DNA of 64,000 bases from Xenophilus sp. AP218F. Lineage in GTDB: Bacteria; Pseudomonadota; Gammaproteobacteria; Burkholderiales; Chromobacteriaceae. The notes under the pieces are model-generated. The model was not told the origin of the DNA. It ran no database searches and saw nothing but the letters and a program-made list of their open reading frames with translations. Positions 27,513-36,379 of this stretch are shown here, one piece after another (the first letter of the stretch is position 1; each line of letters starts with the position of its first letter). The position numbers and the translations under genes are program-made. The stretch lies in NCBI GenBank assembly GCA_002213445.1, contig NJIE01000024.1, positions 119,713 to 183,712 of the forward strand, given 5' to 3'.

Positions 27513-27667
27513 AGATCAACGACGTACCCCCGGAAGTGTACGTCGGGATGATTTGGCTAAGGAATAGCCCGGTCGGGGCTGGGCGGCATTCCCTTGCCAA
27601 AAAAACCGATATTGCAGTGCAACATGTTGTTTTTTTGCGATTAACGGCCACTTTTGAAACAAATGTT

Positions 27668-29113
27668 TCAATTCCGCGCCTGCTGCTTTTCGTCTTTCAC
27701 GGTGCGTTGCAGCTCGCGGATGCGGGCTTCTATCGACGATCTGAGGTAGAAATCGTCGCCTTTGGCGTTGGCGGCCAGCTGATATTGTTCCAGCGCGGAA
27801 GGGTAACGTTGTTCGTAATAGAACGCATCGCCGAGCGCGGCGTGATAACGCAGCGGGTCGGCGTCGGCGTACAGCCGCGCCTGGCGGCGGGACAGCGCCG
27901 GATCGTTCTTGCGGGCGTCTTCGGCCGCGCGAAGCAGCTTCTGCGCCGCCGCCTTGTCGCCGCCGTCCAGCGCGATGTCGATCTCGGCCAGTTGCAGCGC
28001 GGCGCTGTAGGGGAAGGCGGCGCGGCCTTTGCGGGCAATGGCGCGCGCCTCGTTCCAGTCGCGGCCTTCGCGGGCGATTTCAATCTCCAGCCCGTACAGC
28101 ATCGGGTTGTCCGGCAACAGGCCGCGCGCCTTGGCCAAAGCTTCGCGCGCCCCGGCGGCGTCGTGCCGCAGCAGCCGGGCGCGGGCCATGCCGTACCAGC
28201 TGGCTCCCTGACTCAGATACAGGCCGCGCGCCTGGGTGCTCTGGTAATAACGCAGCGCCTCGTCCGGCGACATGGTCATCACCCGCAGCTTTTCGCGCAC
28301 CAGCAGGTAGTCGGTGCTGTCGGCGCGCATCTTCACCGGATAATCCAGCGCGCGGTTCTCCGCCTCGCTGATCCGCTCCAGCGTCACCGGGTGGGTGCGC
28401 AGGAAGGCGTAGGCCATGGTGTCGCTGTAGCGGCCGGCCTGCTCCAGGCGCTGGAAGAATCCGGCCATATTGCGCACGTCGAAGCCGGCCGCGGCCATGT
28501 ACTGCATGCCGACGCGGTCCGCCTCGCGTTCGAAATCGCGCGAAAACGCCAGCTGATTGGAAATGGACAGCCCCATGCCGGCCGATACCGCGCCCATCGC
28601 GCCGTCGCCGCTGCCCGCCCGCGCGGCCAGGGCGGCCGCGACGATGGTGCCGAGCAAGAGCAGGGGGCTGGTGGCGCTGCTGGCCGCCTTCATGCGCGCG
28701 ATATGGCGCTGGGCGACGTGCGCGGTTTCGTGTCCGAGCACCGAGGCGAGCTCGCCTTCGCTTTGCGTGGCCAATAGCAGGCCGATGTTGATCCCGACAT
28801 AGCCGCCGGGCATGGCGAAGGCGTTGATGCCGGTGTCGGCCACGCAAAAATAGGTGAAATGCACGCCGGGAACATTGGCGGCGGCGGCCAGCTTGCCGCC
28901 GATGGCGTTGAGATAACCGTTGACCTCGGGGTCGTCGAGCACATCGCCGGCCTCGCGCATCGCCAGCAAGGCGTTGCGGCCGATCCGCGCCTCATCCGCC
29001 AGCGAAAGCGAGGCGTCCGACACCTCGCCCAGATCGGGCAGGTCGGCGTAGCTGGCCACAGGTTGCGCCAAAGCAGCAGCCAGCACGGCGCAGAGCAGGG
29101 TCTTTTTCATCAT
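27668..29113 (-). CDS. bepA: Periplasmic M48 metalloprotease with TPR region (BepA/YfgC-like)
   Basis: BepA-type proteases guard outer-membrane protein assembly, including LptD, by degrading stalled substrates. The 481-residue protein has a signal peptide (cleavage near ASYA), the zinc motif HETAH at about 128-132, and the third ligand in FEREADRVGMQY. A C-terminal half of helical TPR-like repeats follows, the usual BepA layout. Two adjacent ATG codons (29113 and 29110) could both start it. It is transcribed alone on the minus strand, away from the DUF2804 gene. Confidence 0.9.
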   Translation of the reverse strand: MMKKTLLCAVLAAALAQPVASYADLPDLGEVSDASLSLADEARIGRNALLAMREAGDVLDDPEVNGYLNAIGGKLAAAANVPGVHFTYFCVADTGINAFAMPGGYVGINIGLLLATQSEGELASVLGHETAHVAQRHIARMKAASSATSPLLLLGTIVAAALAARAGSGDGAMGAVSAGMGLSISNQLAFSRDFEREADRVGMQYMAAAGFDVRNMAGFFQRLEQAGRYSDTMAYAFLRTHPVTLERISEAENRALDYPVKMRADSTDYLLVREKLRVMTMSPDEALRYYQSTQARGLYLSQGASWYGMARARLLRHDAAGAREALAKARGLLPDNPMLYGLEIEIAREGRDWNEARAIARKGRAAFPYSAALQLAEIDIALDGGDKAAAQKLLRAAEDARKNDPALSRRQARLYADADPLRYHAALGDAFYYEQRYPSALEQYQLAANAKGDDFYLRSSIEARIRELQRTVKDEKQQARN

Positions 29114-29284
29114 CCGGATATGATAGCCACGAAACGATGAAAGTTGCATGAGTCGGCGTCGGTTAAAAAGTGAATATCTCTTAATTTCAGCGCCAGCTCA
29201 TGACGTCGGCAAGGCAAATGGCCGCATCGGCGACAAGATGCGCTAGACTGTTTCCGCCCCCTCAATCAACCGTGGACCCCGATC

Positions 29285-30277
29285 ATGTCCGCTGCCGCCC
29301 TGCCCTCCGCGCCCTCCCGCCTGCTTGGCGCCGATGGCGCGCCCGCCTTCGGCCGCTACCAAGGCATCGCCGACTCCATCGACTGGCGGCCGCTGGCGCG
29401 CGGCCCCTGGCAAAAGCTGCAGCACCGGCTGCACCACAAGCGCTGGCAGTACGCCGCCTTCGCCCATTCGCGCTTCTTCATCGCCTGCGCGGTGGTGGAC
29501 GTGGGCTGGACCGGCGCGGCCTTCGCCTACGTGTTCGACCGCCAGCAGGGCCAGGTGGCGGCGGCCGCCAGCGTCAGCGGCCTGCCCGGCTTGCCGGCGC
29601 GGGTGGACGACGCGGCCTTCGGCGACGCCAGTTTCGCGCGCGGCGCGCGGCGCTTCGCCTTCCGTCGCGACGGCGGCAGCCTGCGCCTGACGGTGCACAG
29701 CCCGGAATTGAGGCTGGAAGCCGAAATCTCGCTGCAAAAAGCGCCGCCGGTGCTGCTGGCCGTGGCGCCGGCCAATTACCTGGCCCACTCCACCCACAAG
29801 AGCGGCGGCCTGACGGCCAGCGGCCGCGCCTACGCCGCCGGCAACAGCTACCGACTGGACCAGGCGGTGGCTTCGCTGGACTACTCCAACGGTCTACTGG
29901 CGCGGGAAACCCGCTGGCGCTGGGCCAGCGCCCACGGCCGCGAGCTGGGCTTCAATCTGCAGCAGGGGTATATGGGCGCGGCGGAAAACGCGCTCTGGCT
30001 GGACGGACGCCTGTTTCCGGTGGGCGAGGTCAGCTTCGACTACCAACCCGACGCGCCGCTGCAGCCCTGGCGCATCCGCAGCCAGGACGGCCTGGTCGAT
30101 CTGCTGTTCACGCCGGAAGGCGCGCGGCGCGAGGATAAGGATCTCCTGATCGCCATGAGCCGCTACGTGCAGCCGATAGGCCGTTTCGACGGCGCGCTGA
30201 TCCGGCCGGACACCGGCCAATCCATCCCCGTCGAGCATTTGCTGGGCGTCACCGAGGACCACGTCTCGCGCTGGTAA
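29285..30277 (+). CDS. DUF2804 family protein
   Basis: The 330-residue protein matches the pattern of the uncharacterised DUF2804 family. It has an N-terminal WQKLQHRLHHKRWQYAAF segment, a central beta-rich part with NYLAHSTHKSGG, and DYSNGLLARETRWRWAS. It has no signal peptide or membrane helix. The fold is probably beta-sandwich-like, related to lipocalin-type hydroxysteroid dehydratase-like proteins; function unknown. It ends four bases before the next gene, so the two are very likely co-transcribed. Confidence 0.8.
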   Translation: MSAAALPSAPSRLLGADGAPAFGRYQGIADSIDWRPLARGPWQKLQHRLHHKRWQYAAFAHSRFFIACAVVDVGWTGAAFAYVFDRQQGQVAAAASVSGLPGLPARVDDAAFGDASFARGARRFAFRRDGGSLRLTVHSPELRLEAEISLQKAPPVLLAVAPANYLAHSTHKSGGLTASGRAYAAGNSYRLDQAVASLDYSNGLLARETRWRWASAHGRELGFNLQQGYMGAAENALWLDGRLFPVGEVSFDYQPDAPLQPWRIRSQDGLVDLLFTPEGARREDKDLLIAMSRYVQPIGRFDGALIRPDTGQSIPVEHLLGVTEDHVSRW

Positions 30278-30281
30278 GGCC

Positions 30282-31037
30282 ATGCTGTTGCTGAAAGTAT
30301 TGCTGGTGCCGGCGCTGATCTGGCTGATCGGCCTCGCCGCCGGAAAATGGGGGCCGGCCGTCGCCGGCGCGCTGGCGGGATTCCCCGTGATCACCGGCTC
30401 CATCCTGCTGATCCTGGCGCTGGAGCAAGGCGATGGCTTCGCCCAGCGCGCCGCGCTGGCCGCGGCGCTGGGCGCGGCCACCAACGTCGTCTTCGGCCTC
30501 GCCTACAGCTGGGCCTGCCTGCGCTGGCGCTGGCTCCCGTGCCTGGCCCTCAGCCTGCTGGCCTACGCCGCCAGCGTGCTGCTCAGCCGCGAGCTGGGCG
30601 CGCATCCGTGGCTCGGCGCGTGGCTGGCGCTGGCCTTTCTGCCCGCGGCGGCGCGCGGCTTCCCGTCTCCGCCCGCCGACCCCGCCCCCGCCGCCGGACG
30701 CGAACCCGGCCTGCTGCCGCGCATGCTGATCGGCGCGGCGCTGGTGCTGCTGATCACCGGCGCGTCGGCCCGCCTGGGGCCGACGCTCAGCGGCCTGCTC
30801 GCCGTCTTCCCGGTGCTGGGCAGCGTGCTGGCGGTATTCAGCCACCAGAGCGGCGGCCGCGCCGCCGCCATCCGTCTGCTGCGCGGCATGGCCCGCGGCT
30901 TTTACGCCTTCATCGCCTTCTGCCTCTGCCTGGCCCTGCTCCTGCCGCGCGCATCGCTCGGCCTCGCCTTTGCCGACGCGCTGTGCCTCGCCGCCGGCGT
31001 GCAGCTGCTGGCGCTCAGGCGCGCCCGCCGCGGCTAA
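30282..31037 (+). CDS. Multi-pass membrane protein with internal duplication, function unknown
   Basis: The 251-residue protein has about eight hydrophobic segments. The motif GPAVAGALAGFPVITGSILL near residues 24-43 recurs as GPTLSGLLAVFPVLGSVLAV in the second half. This indicates two homologous four-helix halves, an arrangement common in small transporters. I do not recognise the family. It follows the DUF2804 gene by four bases, which suggests a functional link. Confidence 0.75.
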   Translation: MLLLKVLLVPALIWLIGLAAGKWGPAVAGALAGFPVITGSILLILALEQGDGFAQRAALAAALGAATNVVFGLAYSWACLRWRWLPCLALSLLAYAASVLLSRELGAHPWLGAWLALAFLPAAARGFPSPPADPAPAAGREPGLLPRMLIGAALVLLITGASARLGPTLSGLLAVFPVLGSVLAVFSHQSGGRAAAIRLLRGMARGFYAFIAFCLCLALLLPRASLGLAFADALCLAAGVQLLALRRARRG

Positions 31038-31047
31038 GCGCCGCCCC

Positions 31048-31077
31048 AAAAAAAAACGCCGCCAAGGCTGGCGGCGG
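31048..31077 (-). terminator. Terminator of satP
   Basis: The stem CGCCGCCA/TGGCGGCG with a four-base loop is followed by a run of at least eight Ts on the minus strand. It may also slow plus-strand transcription. Confidence 0.8.
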
Positions 31078-31097
31078 AATGCGGCGGCGCGGCGGGT

Positions 31098-31658
31098 TTA
31101 ACGCGCGCCGATAGGCAGCACGGTGCGGCCGAACTGCTCGTTGATCACGGTGGCCATCGCCAGGTAGACGGCGCTGGCGCCGCAGACGATGCCTTCAAAG
31201 CCGGCGATCATGCCGATGGCGGCGCTGCCGGTGAAGTCGCGGGCGGCCAGGAGGAAGAACAGCACGGTCAGCGAGGCGAACACGAACTGCTTGACGCGCG
31301 GGTAGTTGACGGTGCCGATCAGCATGAACAGGGTGAACACGCCCCACATCAGCAAGTACCAGCCCATGTAACCTTCCGGAGTGGCATCGGCCAGACCCAT
31401 CTTGGGCAGCACCAGCAGCACCACCAGGCTCAGCCAGAACAGGCCGTAGGACAGGAAGGCGGTCACGCCGAAGGTATTGCCGCGGCGGTACTCCATCACG
31501 CCGGCGAAGATTTGGGCCAGGCCGCCGTAGCACAGGCCCATGGCCAGAATCATCGCGCTGATCGGATAGAAGCCTGCGTTGTGGATGTTCAGCAGGATGG
31601 TGGTCATGCCGAAGCCCATCAGGCCCAGCGGCGCCGGGTTGGCCAGTTTATCGCTCAC
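31098..31658 (-). CDS. satP: Acetate/succinate transporter SatP (AceTR family)
   Basis: SatP is a six-helix inner-membrane proton symporter or channel for acetate and succinate. The 186 residues include the family signature [14 protein letters not shown] near the N terminus, [14 protein letters not shown], and the C-terminal [13 protein letters not shown] chose the GTG at 31658, which has a GGAG ribosome site six bases upstream; a TTG four codons earlier lacks one. It is a single-gene unit with its own promoter and terminator. Confidence 0.93.
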   Translation of the reverse strand: MSDKLANPAPLGLMGFGMTTILLNIHNAGFYPISAMILAMGLCYGGLAQIFAGVMEYRRGNTFGVTAFLSYGLFWLSLVVLLVLPKMGLADATPEGYMGWYLLMWGVFTLFMLIGTVNYPRVKQFVFASLTVLFFLLAARDFTGSAAIGMIAGFEGIVCGASAVYLAMATVINEQFGRTVLPIGAR

Positions 31659-31701
31659 AGAGTGCTCCAAAATAAGTAGTCGTTAATATTAGGGAGGCGC
31701 G

Positions 31702-31730
31702 ATTCTATGGAAACAAGGCAGGATAAACAA
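31702..31730 (-). promoter_or_regulatory. Putative satP promoter
   Basis: TTGTTT (31725-31730), a 17-base spacer and TAGAAT (31702-31707) on the minus strand lie just upstream of the GTG start. The remaining spacer, 31731-32035, shows no gene, only a GC-rich dyad around 31918-31940. Confidence 0.5.
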
Positions 31731-32035
31731 GTGCTTAGATCAAGTTTTCCGGAACGATTTTCGTGCCCGGATAGGCGAAGCGCCTTGCAAATTGCCAAAG
31801 ACACCCACATCTGACAAGGTTATCCTCGCGGCGAAATCTGCGCTGCGCCGCCGCGACTGGTGGTAGCATGCCGCCGAAACCTGAGTAAAACCTCTAGCCC
31901 GCATCGCCGTCCCGGCCGACGCCGCGCCGTCGGCGGCGTCAACCAACTCCGGGCGTATTGACCTTGCTTCTCGCCGCATCGAGCGCCAAGGTGAACACGT
32001 CCTTATCAGCCATCTGTACAGGAAAATCGCAAAGC

Positions 32036-32614
32036 ATGGACCGACTCAATACCTTGCTGGAGCACAACCGCTCCTTCGTCGAAAACCGCGAGTACGAACA
32101 GTTCAAAACCGACAAATTCCCCGGCAAGGGACTGGCGGTGCTGGCCTGCATGGACGCGCGCCTGGTCGAACTCTTGCCCAAGGCGATGGGCCTGAAGAAT
32201 GGCGACGCCAAGCTGATCAAGAACGCCGGCGCGCTGATCACCCACCCCTGGGGTTCGGTGATGCGCAGCCTGATCGTCGCCGTGTACGAACTGCGCGCCG
32301 AGGAAATCTGCGTGGTCGCCCACCGCGATTGCGGCATGCGCGCCATCGACCCCGCCAAGATTCTGGCCAACGCCCAGGAGCGCGGCATCACCGAAGACAC
32401 CATCGGCACGCTGCGCGCCGCCGGCATCGACCTCGACAACTGGCTGAAGGGCTTCGACAACGTCTCCGACAGCGTGCGCCACACCGTGCAGACCATACGC
32501 AGCCATCCGCTGATGCCCAAGGACATACCGGTGCACGGCCTGGTGATCCACCCGTCCACCGGCCGGCTGGAAGTCATCGTCAGCGGCTACGCGGAAGAGC
32601 CGGCGGCGGAATGA
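32036..32614 (+). CDS. Beta-class carbonic anhydrase
   Basis: Carbonic anhydrase interconverts CO2 and bicarbonate in the cytoplasm. The 192-residue protein has the three zinc ligands of the beta class, Cys38 in ACMDAR and His96/Cys99 in AHRDCG, with the Asp40-Arg42 dyad. The ATG at 32036 is preceded by GGAAAA and fits the family start; longer in-frame starts have no support. Its stop overlaps the nadD ATG (ATGA), so it belongs to the nadD-rsfS-rlmH unit. Confidence 0.93.
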   Translation: MDRLNTLLEHNRSFVENREYEQFKTDKFPGKGLAVLACMDARLVELLPKAMGLKNGDAKLIKNAGALITHPWGSVMRSLIVAVYELRAEEICVVAHRDCGMRAIDPAKILANAQERGITEDTIGTLRAAGIDLDNWLKGFDNVSDSVRHTVQTIRSHPLMPKDIPVHGLVIHPSTGRLEVIVSGYAEEPAAE

Positions 32615-33249
32615 GCCTGCGTCTCGGCCTGTTCGGCGGCACCTTCGACCCCATCCATCGCGCCCATCTGCGCATGGCGCGCGCCTTCTGCGACGAGCTG
32701 GCGCTTGACGAGGTGCGGCTGATCCCGGCCGGCCAGCCCTACCACCGCGCCGCGGGGCCGGTGGCCAGCCCCGCGCAGCGGCTGGAGATGACGCGCCTGG
32801 CCATCGCCGGCGAAGCCCGCCTCGTCGCCGACGACCGCGAGATCCGCCGCGGCAAACCGGCCTACACCGTGGACACGCTGCGCGAAGTGCGCGCCGAGAT
32901 CGGCGACGCCGCCGAGCTGTGGTTTCTGATCGGCGGCGACTCGCTGGCCGCCCTGCCCGGCTGGCGCGACTGGCAAGAGCTGTTCAGCCTGGCCAACCTC
33001 GCCGTGGCGCTGCGCCCCGGCTTCGACTGGCACCAGCTGCCCGCCGCCGCGCGACAGGAGTGGCAGGCCCGGCAAGTCGCTGATTTTTCAAATCGAACGG
33101 CTTCCGGTACAATCCGCCCCCTGGCGCTACCGCCGCTGGACCTGTCCGCCACTCTGCTGCGCGAACAGCTGCGCCGCGGCATCGCCGTGGATCAAGAATT
33201 GACGCCGGCGGTGGCCGACTACATCCGGCGACACGGGCTATACCGATAG
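32611..33249 (+). CDS. nadD: Nicotinate-nucleotide adenylyltransferase NadD
   Basis: NadD makes nicotinate adenine dinucleotide in NAD synthesis. The 212 residues start with GLFGGTFDPIHRAHL, the nucleotidyltransferase GxFxPxHxxH signature, and later have LSATLLREQLRRG, the ISSTxIR-like motif. Translational coupling with the upstream carbonic anhydrase gene is likely from the ATGA overlap. Confidence 0.95.
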   Translation: MSLRLGLFGGTFDPIHRAHLRMARAFCDELALDEVRLIPAGQPYHRAAGPVASPAQRLEMTRLAIAGEARLVADDREIRRGKPAYTVDTLREVRAEIGDAAELWFLIGGDSLAALPGWRDWQELFSLANLAVALRPGFDWHQLPAAARQEWQARQVADFSNRTASGTIRPLALPPLDLSATLLREQLRRGIAVDQELTPAVADYIRRHGLYR

Positions 33250-33337
33250 GACGCGGCCCGGCGTCGCCTCGCTCTTTCTGGTACCTCTTGCCGGCTCTTG
33301 TGAACCCAGGCTAAGTACCTGCACAGGAAAAGGAAAC

Positions 33338-33706
33338 ATGGAAGCTCAAGAAATCAGCAAACTGGCTATCGCAGCCCTGGAAGACATCAAAGGCAAGGAC
33401 ATTCTGGAACTGGACACCAGCAAGCTCACCTCGCTGTTCCAGCGCATGATCGTCGCCACCGGCGACTCCAACCGCCAGGTCAAGGCCCTGGCCAACAACG
33501 TGCAAGTCACCCTGAAGGAAGCCGGCGTGGACATCGTCGGCAGCGAAGGCCACGAAAGCGGCGAATGGGTGCTGGTGGACGCCGGCGACGTGGTCATCCA
33601 CGTGATGCTGCCGGCCGTGCGCGACTTCTACGACATCGAAGCCCTGTGGGGCGGCCAGAAGCCGAGCTTCGCCGCCGGCGCGGCCAAGCCGTGGTCGTCG
33701 GTATAA
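33338..33706 (+). CDS. rsfS: Ribosomal silencing factor RsfS
   Basis: RsfS binds uL14 on the 50S subunit and blocks subunit joining in stationary phase. The 122-residue protein shows the DUF143 pattern: ALEDIKGKDILELD, GEWVLVDAGDVVIHVM and FYDIEALWG. It has an AAGGAAAC ribosome site and lies in the conserved order nadD-rsfS-rlmH. Confidence 0.96.
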   Translation: MEAQEISKLAIAALEDIKGKDILELDTSKLTSLFQRMIVATGDSNRQVKALANNVQVTLKEAGVDIVGSEGHESGEWVLVDAGDVVIHVMLPAVRDFYDIEALWGGQKPSFAAGAAKPWSSV

Positions 33707-33760
33707 AGTGTTGAACCCGGCGCGGGCCTCCCCCGCGCCTCTCTCCCGCAGCGCCCCCTC

Positions 33761-34231
33761 ATGAAAATCACCATCCTCGCCGTCGGCACCAAGATGCCGC
33801 GCTGGGTAGACGAAGCCTATTCCGATTACGCCAAGCGCTTCGGCCGCGACATCGCGCTGGAGCTGAAGGAAATCAAGCCGGAGAAACGCGGCGGCGGCGT
33901 CACCGCCGAAAAAGGCATCGCCGCCGAGCACGAACGGCTGATCGCCGCCATCCCGCCGCGCGCGCGCCTCGTGGTGATGGACGAGCGCGGCAAGAACTGG
34001 ACCTCGGTCAAGCTGGCCGAAGGCCTGAAGGAATGGATGGCGGGCGGCGACGACGTGGTCTTCGTCATCGGCGGCGCCGACGGGCTGTCCCAGGAACTCA
34101 AGCAACGCGCCGACGTGCTGCTGCAGCTGTCGGCGATGACCCTGCCGCACGGCATGGTGCGGGTGATGCTGGCCGAACAGATCTACCGCGCCTACTCCAT
34201 CCTCAACAACCACCCCTACCACCGCGAATAG
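33761..34231 (+). CDS. rlmH: 23S rRNA pseudouridine-1915 N3-methyltransferase RlmH
   Basis: RlmH methylates pseudouridine 1915 of 23S rRNA in the intact ribosome. The 156-residue protein is a SPOUT methyltransferase: VIGGADGLSQELK and MTLPHGMVRVMLAEQIYRA form the knotted SAM site, and it ends NNHPYHRE, the family's highly conserved tail. It lies 54 bases after rsfS. Confidence 0.97.
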   Translation: MKITILAVGTKMPRWVDEAYSDYAKRFGRDIALELKEIKPEKRGGGVTAEKGIAAEHERLIAAIPPRARLVVMDERGKNWTSVKLAEGLKEWMAGGDDVVFVIGGADGLSQELKQRADVLLQLSAMTLPHGMVRVMLAEQIYRAYSILNNHPYHRE

Positions 34232-34234
34232 ACG

Positions 34235-34891
34235 ATGCGCGCGCTCTCCCGCCCGGTGCACAGCCCGCAAACCGGCCCGCATCAACGGCTGGAGGAAATC
34301 GTGGCGCGCCATCGCGCCCACCCGTTCCGCAAGCCGGCTGCCGAGCATAGCCGCGCCGCCTACTCGGAACTGATGGCCATCTGGGACGGCCGCGCGCCGC
34401 TGGTGCTGGACACCGGCTGCGGCGTCGGCCTGTCCACCCTGCGCCTGGCCCGCGCCAAACCCGACTGCCTGGTCGTCGGCATCGACCAGTCCCTCGATCG
34501 CCTCCAGCGACGCAAAGCCGAATCCCGGCCAGACAACGCGCTGCTGCTGCGCGCCGACATGGTGGACATCTGGATGCTGCTGGCCGCCGACGGCGCGCGG
34601 CCCGCCGAACAATGGATGCTCTACCCCAACCCCTGGCCCAAACCGCAACACCTGCAACGACGCTGGCACGGCCACGCCGTCTTCCCCGTCGCGCTGTCTT
34701 TGGGCGGACGTCTGGAGCTGCGCAGCAACTGGCGGATCTACGCCGAAGAACACGCGCTGGCGCTAGGCCTGCTCGCCGGCCGCCGCGCCGCCGTGGAGGC
34801 CTGGCAGCCCGAGGCGGCGCTGACCCCGTTTGAAGCCAAATACCGCGATTCCGGCCACGCGCTCTGGCGCGTGGCGGTAGAGCTGGACTAA
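34235..34891 (+). CDS. TrmB-like SAM-dependent methyltransferase
   Basis: The 218-residue protein resembles tRNA (guanine-N7) methyltransferase TrmB but is divergent. The SAM loop LDTGCGVGLSTL and the VVGIDQS acidic motif are present. The TrmB hallmark appears as YPNPWPKPQHLQRRWH, and the end has LTPFEAKYRDSGH, matching the LTxFExR...GH region of TrmB. The upstream region is shorter than in true TrmB. It may modify tRNA or another substrate, and a canonical trmB is likely elsewhere. It starts three bases after rlmH and is probably in that operon. Confidence 0.8.
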   Translation: MRALSRPVHSPQTGPHQRLEEIVARHRAHPFRKPAAEHSRAAYSELMAIWDGRAPLVLDTGCGVGLSTLRLARAKPDCLVVGIDQSLDRLQRRKAESRPDNALLLRADMVDIWMLLAADGARPAEQWMLYPNPWPKPQHLQRRWHGHAVFPVALSLGGRLELRSNWRIYAEEHALALGLLAGRRAAVEAWQPEAALTPFEAKYRDSGHALWRVAVELD

Positions 34892-34938
34892 GCCAGTCTT
34901 ATCCACAGCGACGTCCAACTCGCCGACTTGCCCACAGA

Positions 34939-36201
34939 TCAGGCCGCCGCCGCCCGTATCCGCCAAACCAGCGCCGCCGCCGCCAGGCACAAAGCGCCGG
35001 AAATCATCGTCGCCAGGGTATAGCTGCCCAGGCTGTTGCGCAGCATGCCGGCCCCCAGAGCGGCGCAAGCCGCGCCCAGCTGGTGGCCGGCGACGATCCA
35101 GCCGAACACCACCGGCGCCTGCTGGCTGCCGAAGGCCTCGCTGGTCAATTTGAGCGTCGGCGGCACGGTGGCCACCCAGTCCAGGCCATAGAACATCGCG
35201 AACAGGGGCAGCGCCAGGAAGTACTCCAGCCCCAGCGCGTAAGGCAGATAGATCAGCGCCAGCCCGCGCAGGCCGTAATAGACAAACAGCAGCGCGCGCG
35301 GATTGAAGCGGTCCGACAACCAGCCGGACACGGTGGTGCCGAACAGATCGAACACCCCCATCGCGGCCAGCAGGCTGGCGCCGCGCACCGGGCTCAGGCC
35401 GTAATCGCCGCACATGGCGATGAAGTGGGTGCCGATATAGCCGTTGGTGCTGGCCCCGCAGACAAAGAAGCTGGCGAACAGCAGCCAGAAATCGCGCGAA
35501 CGGCTGGCGACGCGCAGCGCGTCGAAAGCGATGCGCAGCGGATTGTGGCGGGACGGCGGCGCCACGGGCGCGTCCTCGGCTTCGCCCAGCGCGCGCAGGC
35601 CCACGCTTTGCGGCCGCTCGGGCAATAGCCACGCCACCAGCGGCAGGATCAGCGCCGCGCCGCCGGCCAGCAGCCACACCATGCTGCGCCAACCGTGCTG
35701 TCCGGACAGCCACGCCATCAGCGGCAGGAACAGCAGCTGGCCGGTGGCCGAGCTGGCGGTGAGCAAACCCATCGCCAGCCCGCGATGGCTGACGAACCAG
35801 CGGTTGACCACCGACGCGCCCAGCGTCATCGCCGTCGCGCCGGTGGCGCATCCCACCAGCACTCCCCACAGCAGCTGCAATTGCCAGCTCCGGGTCATCA
35901 GCCCGGACAGAGCCACGCCGGCGGACAGCAGGGCAAGGGCGACCAGCACTGTGCGCCTGAGGCCGAAGCGCAGCATCGCCGCCGCCGCGAACGGCCCCAT
36001 CAGCCCGAACAGGGCGAGATTGATGGCCAGCGCCGAGGAAATCGCCGTCCGGCTCCAGCCGAATTCGCTCTCCAGCGGCACCATCATCACCCCCGGCGCG
36101 GAACGGATGGCTGCGGTGATCAGCATCACCAGAAACGTTACGGCAATCGCTACCCAGGCATAATGGAAACGCCCGGGGGCCCCGCCTTGCAAACGGCTCA
36201 T
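34939..36201 (-). CDS. MFS transporter (oxalate/formate antiporter-like group)
   Basis: The 420-residue protein has twelve predicted membrane helices in two halves, with a cytoplasmic linker around residues 195-215. APGVMMVPLESEFGWSR at the start and FGLRRTVLVALAL resemble the monocarboxylate/oxalate-formate group of MFS carriers. The substrate is unknown. The ATG at 36201 has a GAGGTG site close by; earlier in-frame starts (36219, 36225) cannot be excluded. Single gene, converging on the methyltransferase gene. Confidence 0.85.
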   Translation of the reverse strand: MSRLQGGAPGRFHYAWVAIAVTFLVMLITAAIRSAPGVMMVPLESEFGWSRTAISSALAINLALFGLMGPFAAAAMLRFGLRRTVLVALALLSAGVALSGLMTRSWQLQLLWGVLVGCATGATAMTLGASVVNRWFVSHRGLAMGLLTASSATGQLLFLPLMAWLSGQHGWRSMVWLLAGGAALILPLVAWLLPERPQSVGLRALGEAEDAPVAPPSRHNPLRIAFDALRVASRSRDFWLLFASFFVCGASTNGYIGTHFIAMCGDYGLSPVRGASLLAAMGVFDLFGTTVSGWLSDRFNPRALLFVYYGLRGLALIYLPYALGLEYFLALPLFAMFYGLDWVATVPPTLKLTSEAFGSQQAPVVFGWIVAGHQLGAACAALGAGMLRNSLGSYTLATMISGALCLAAAALVWRIRAAAA

Positions 36202-36379
36202 GCTCACCTCGTCTCGCATCGACAACGCAGCTCTCAGCCTAGCAATAAATCGGGCCCGGGAGCGGCCATGACGAAAAACCGCCCGGACGCGCCGGCAGCG
36301 GCGCAGGCCGGCGGATGAAGCCCGCGGATCAACGCAAACGGGCCGCTCGCGCGGCCCGCATGGACAGAAACAAGCTGGC

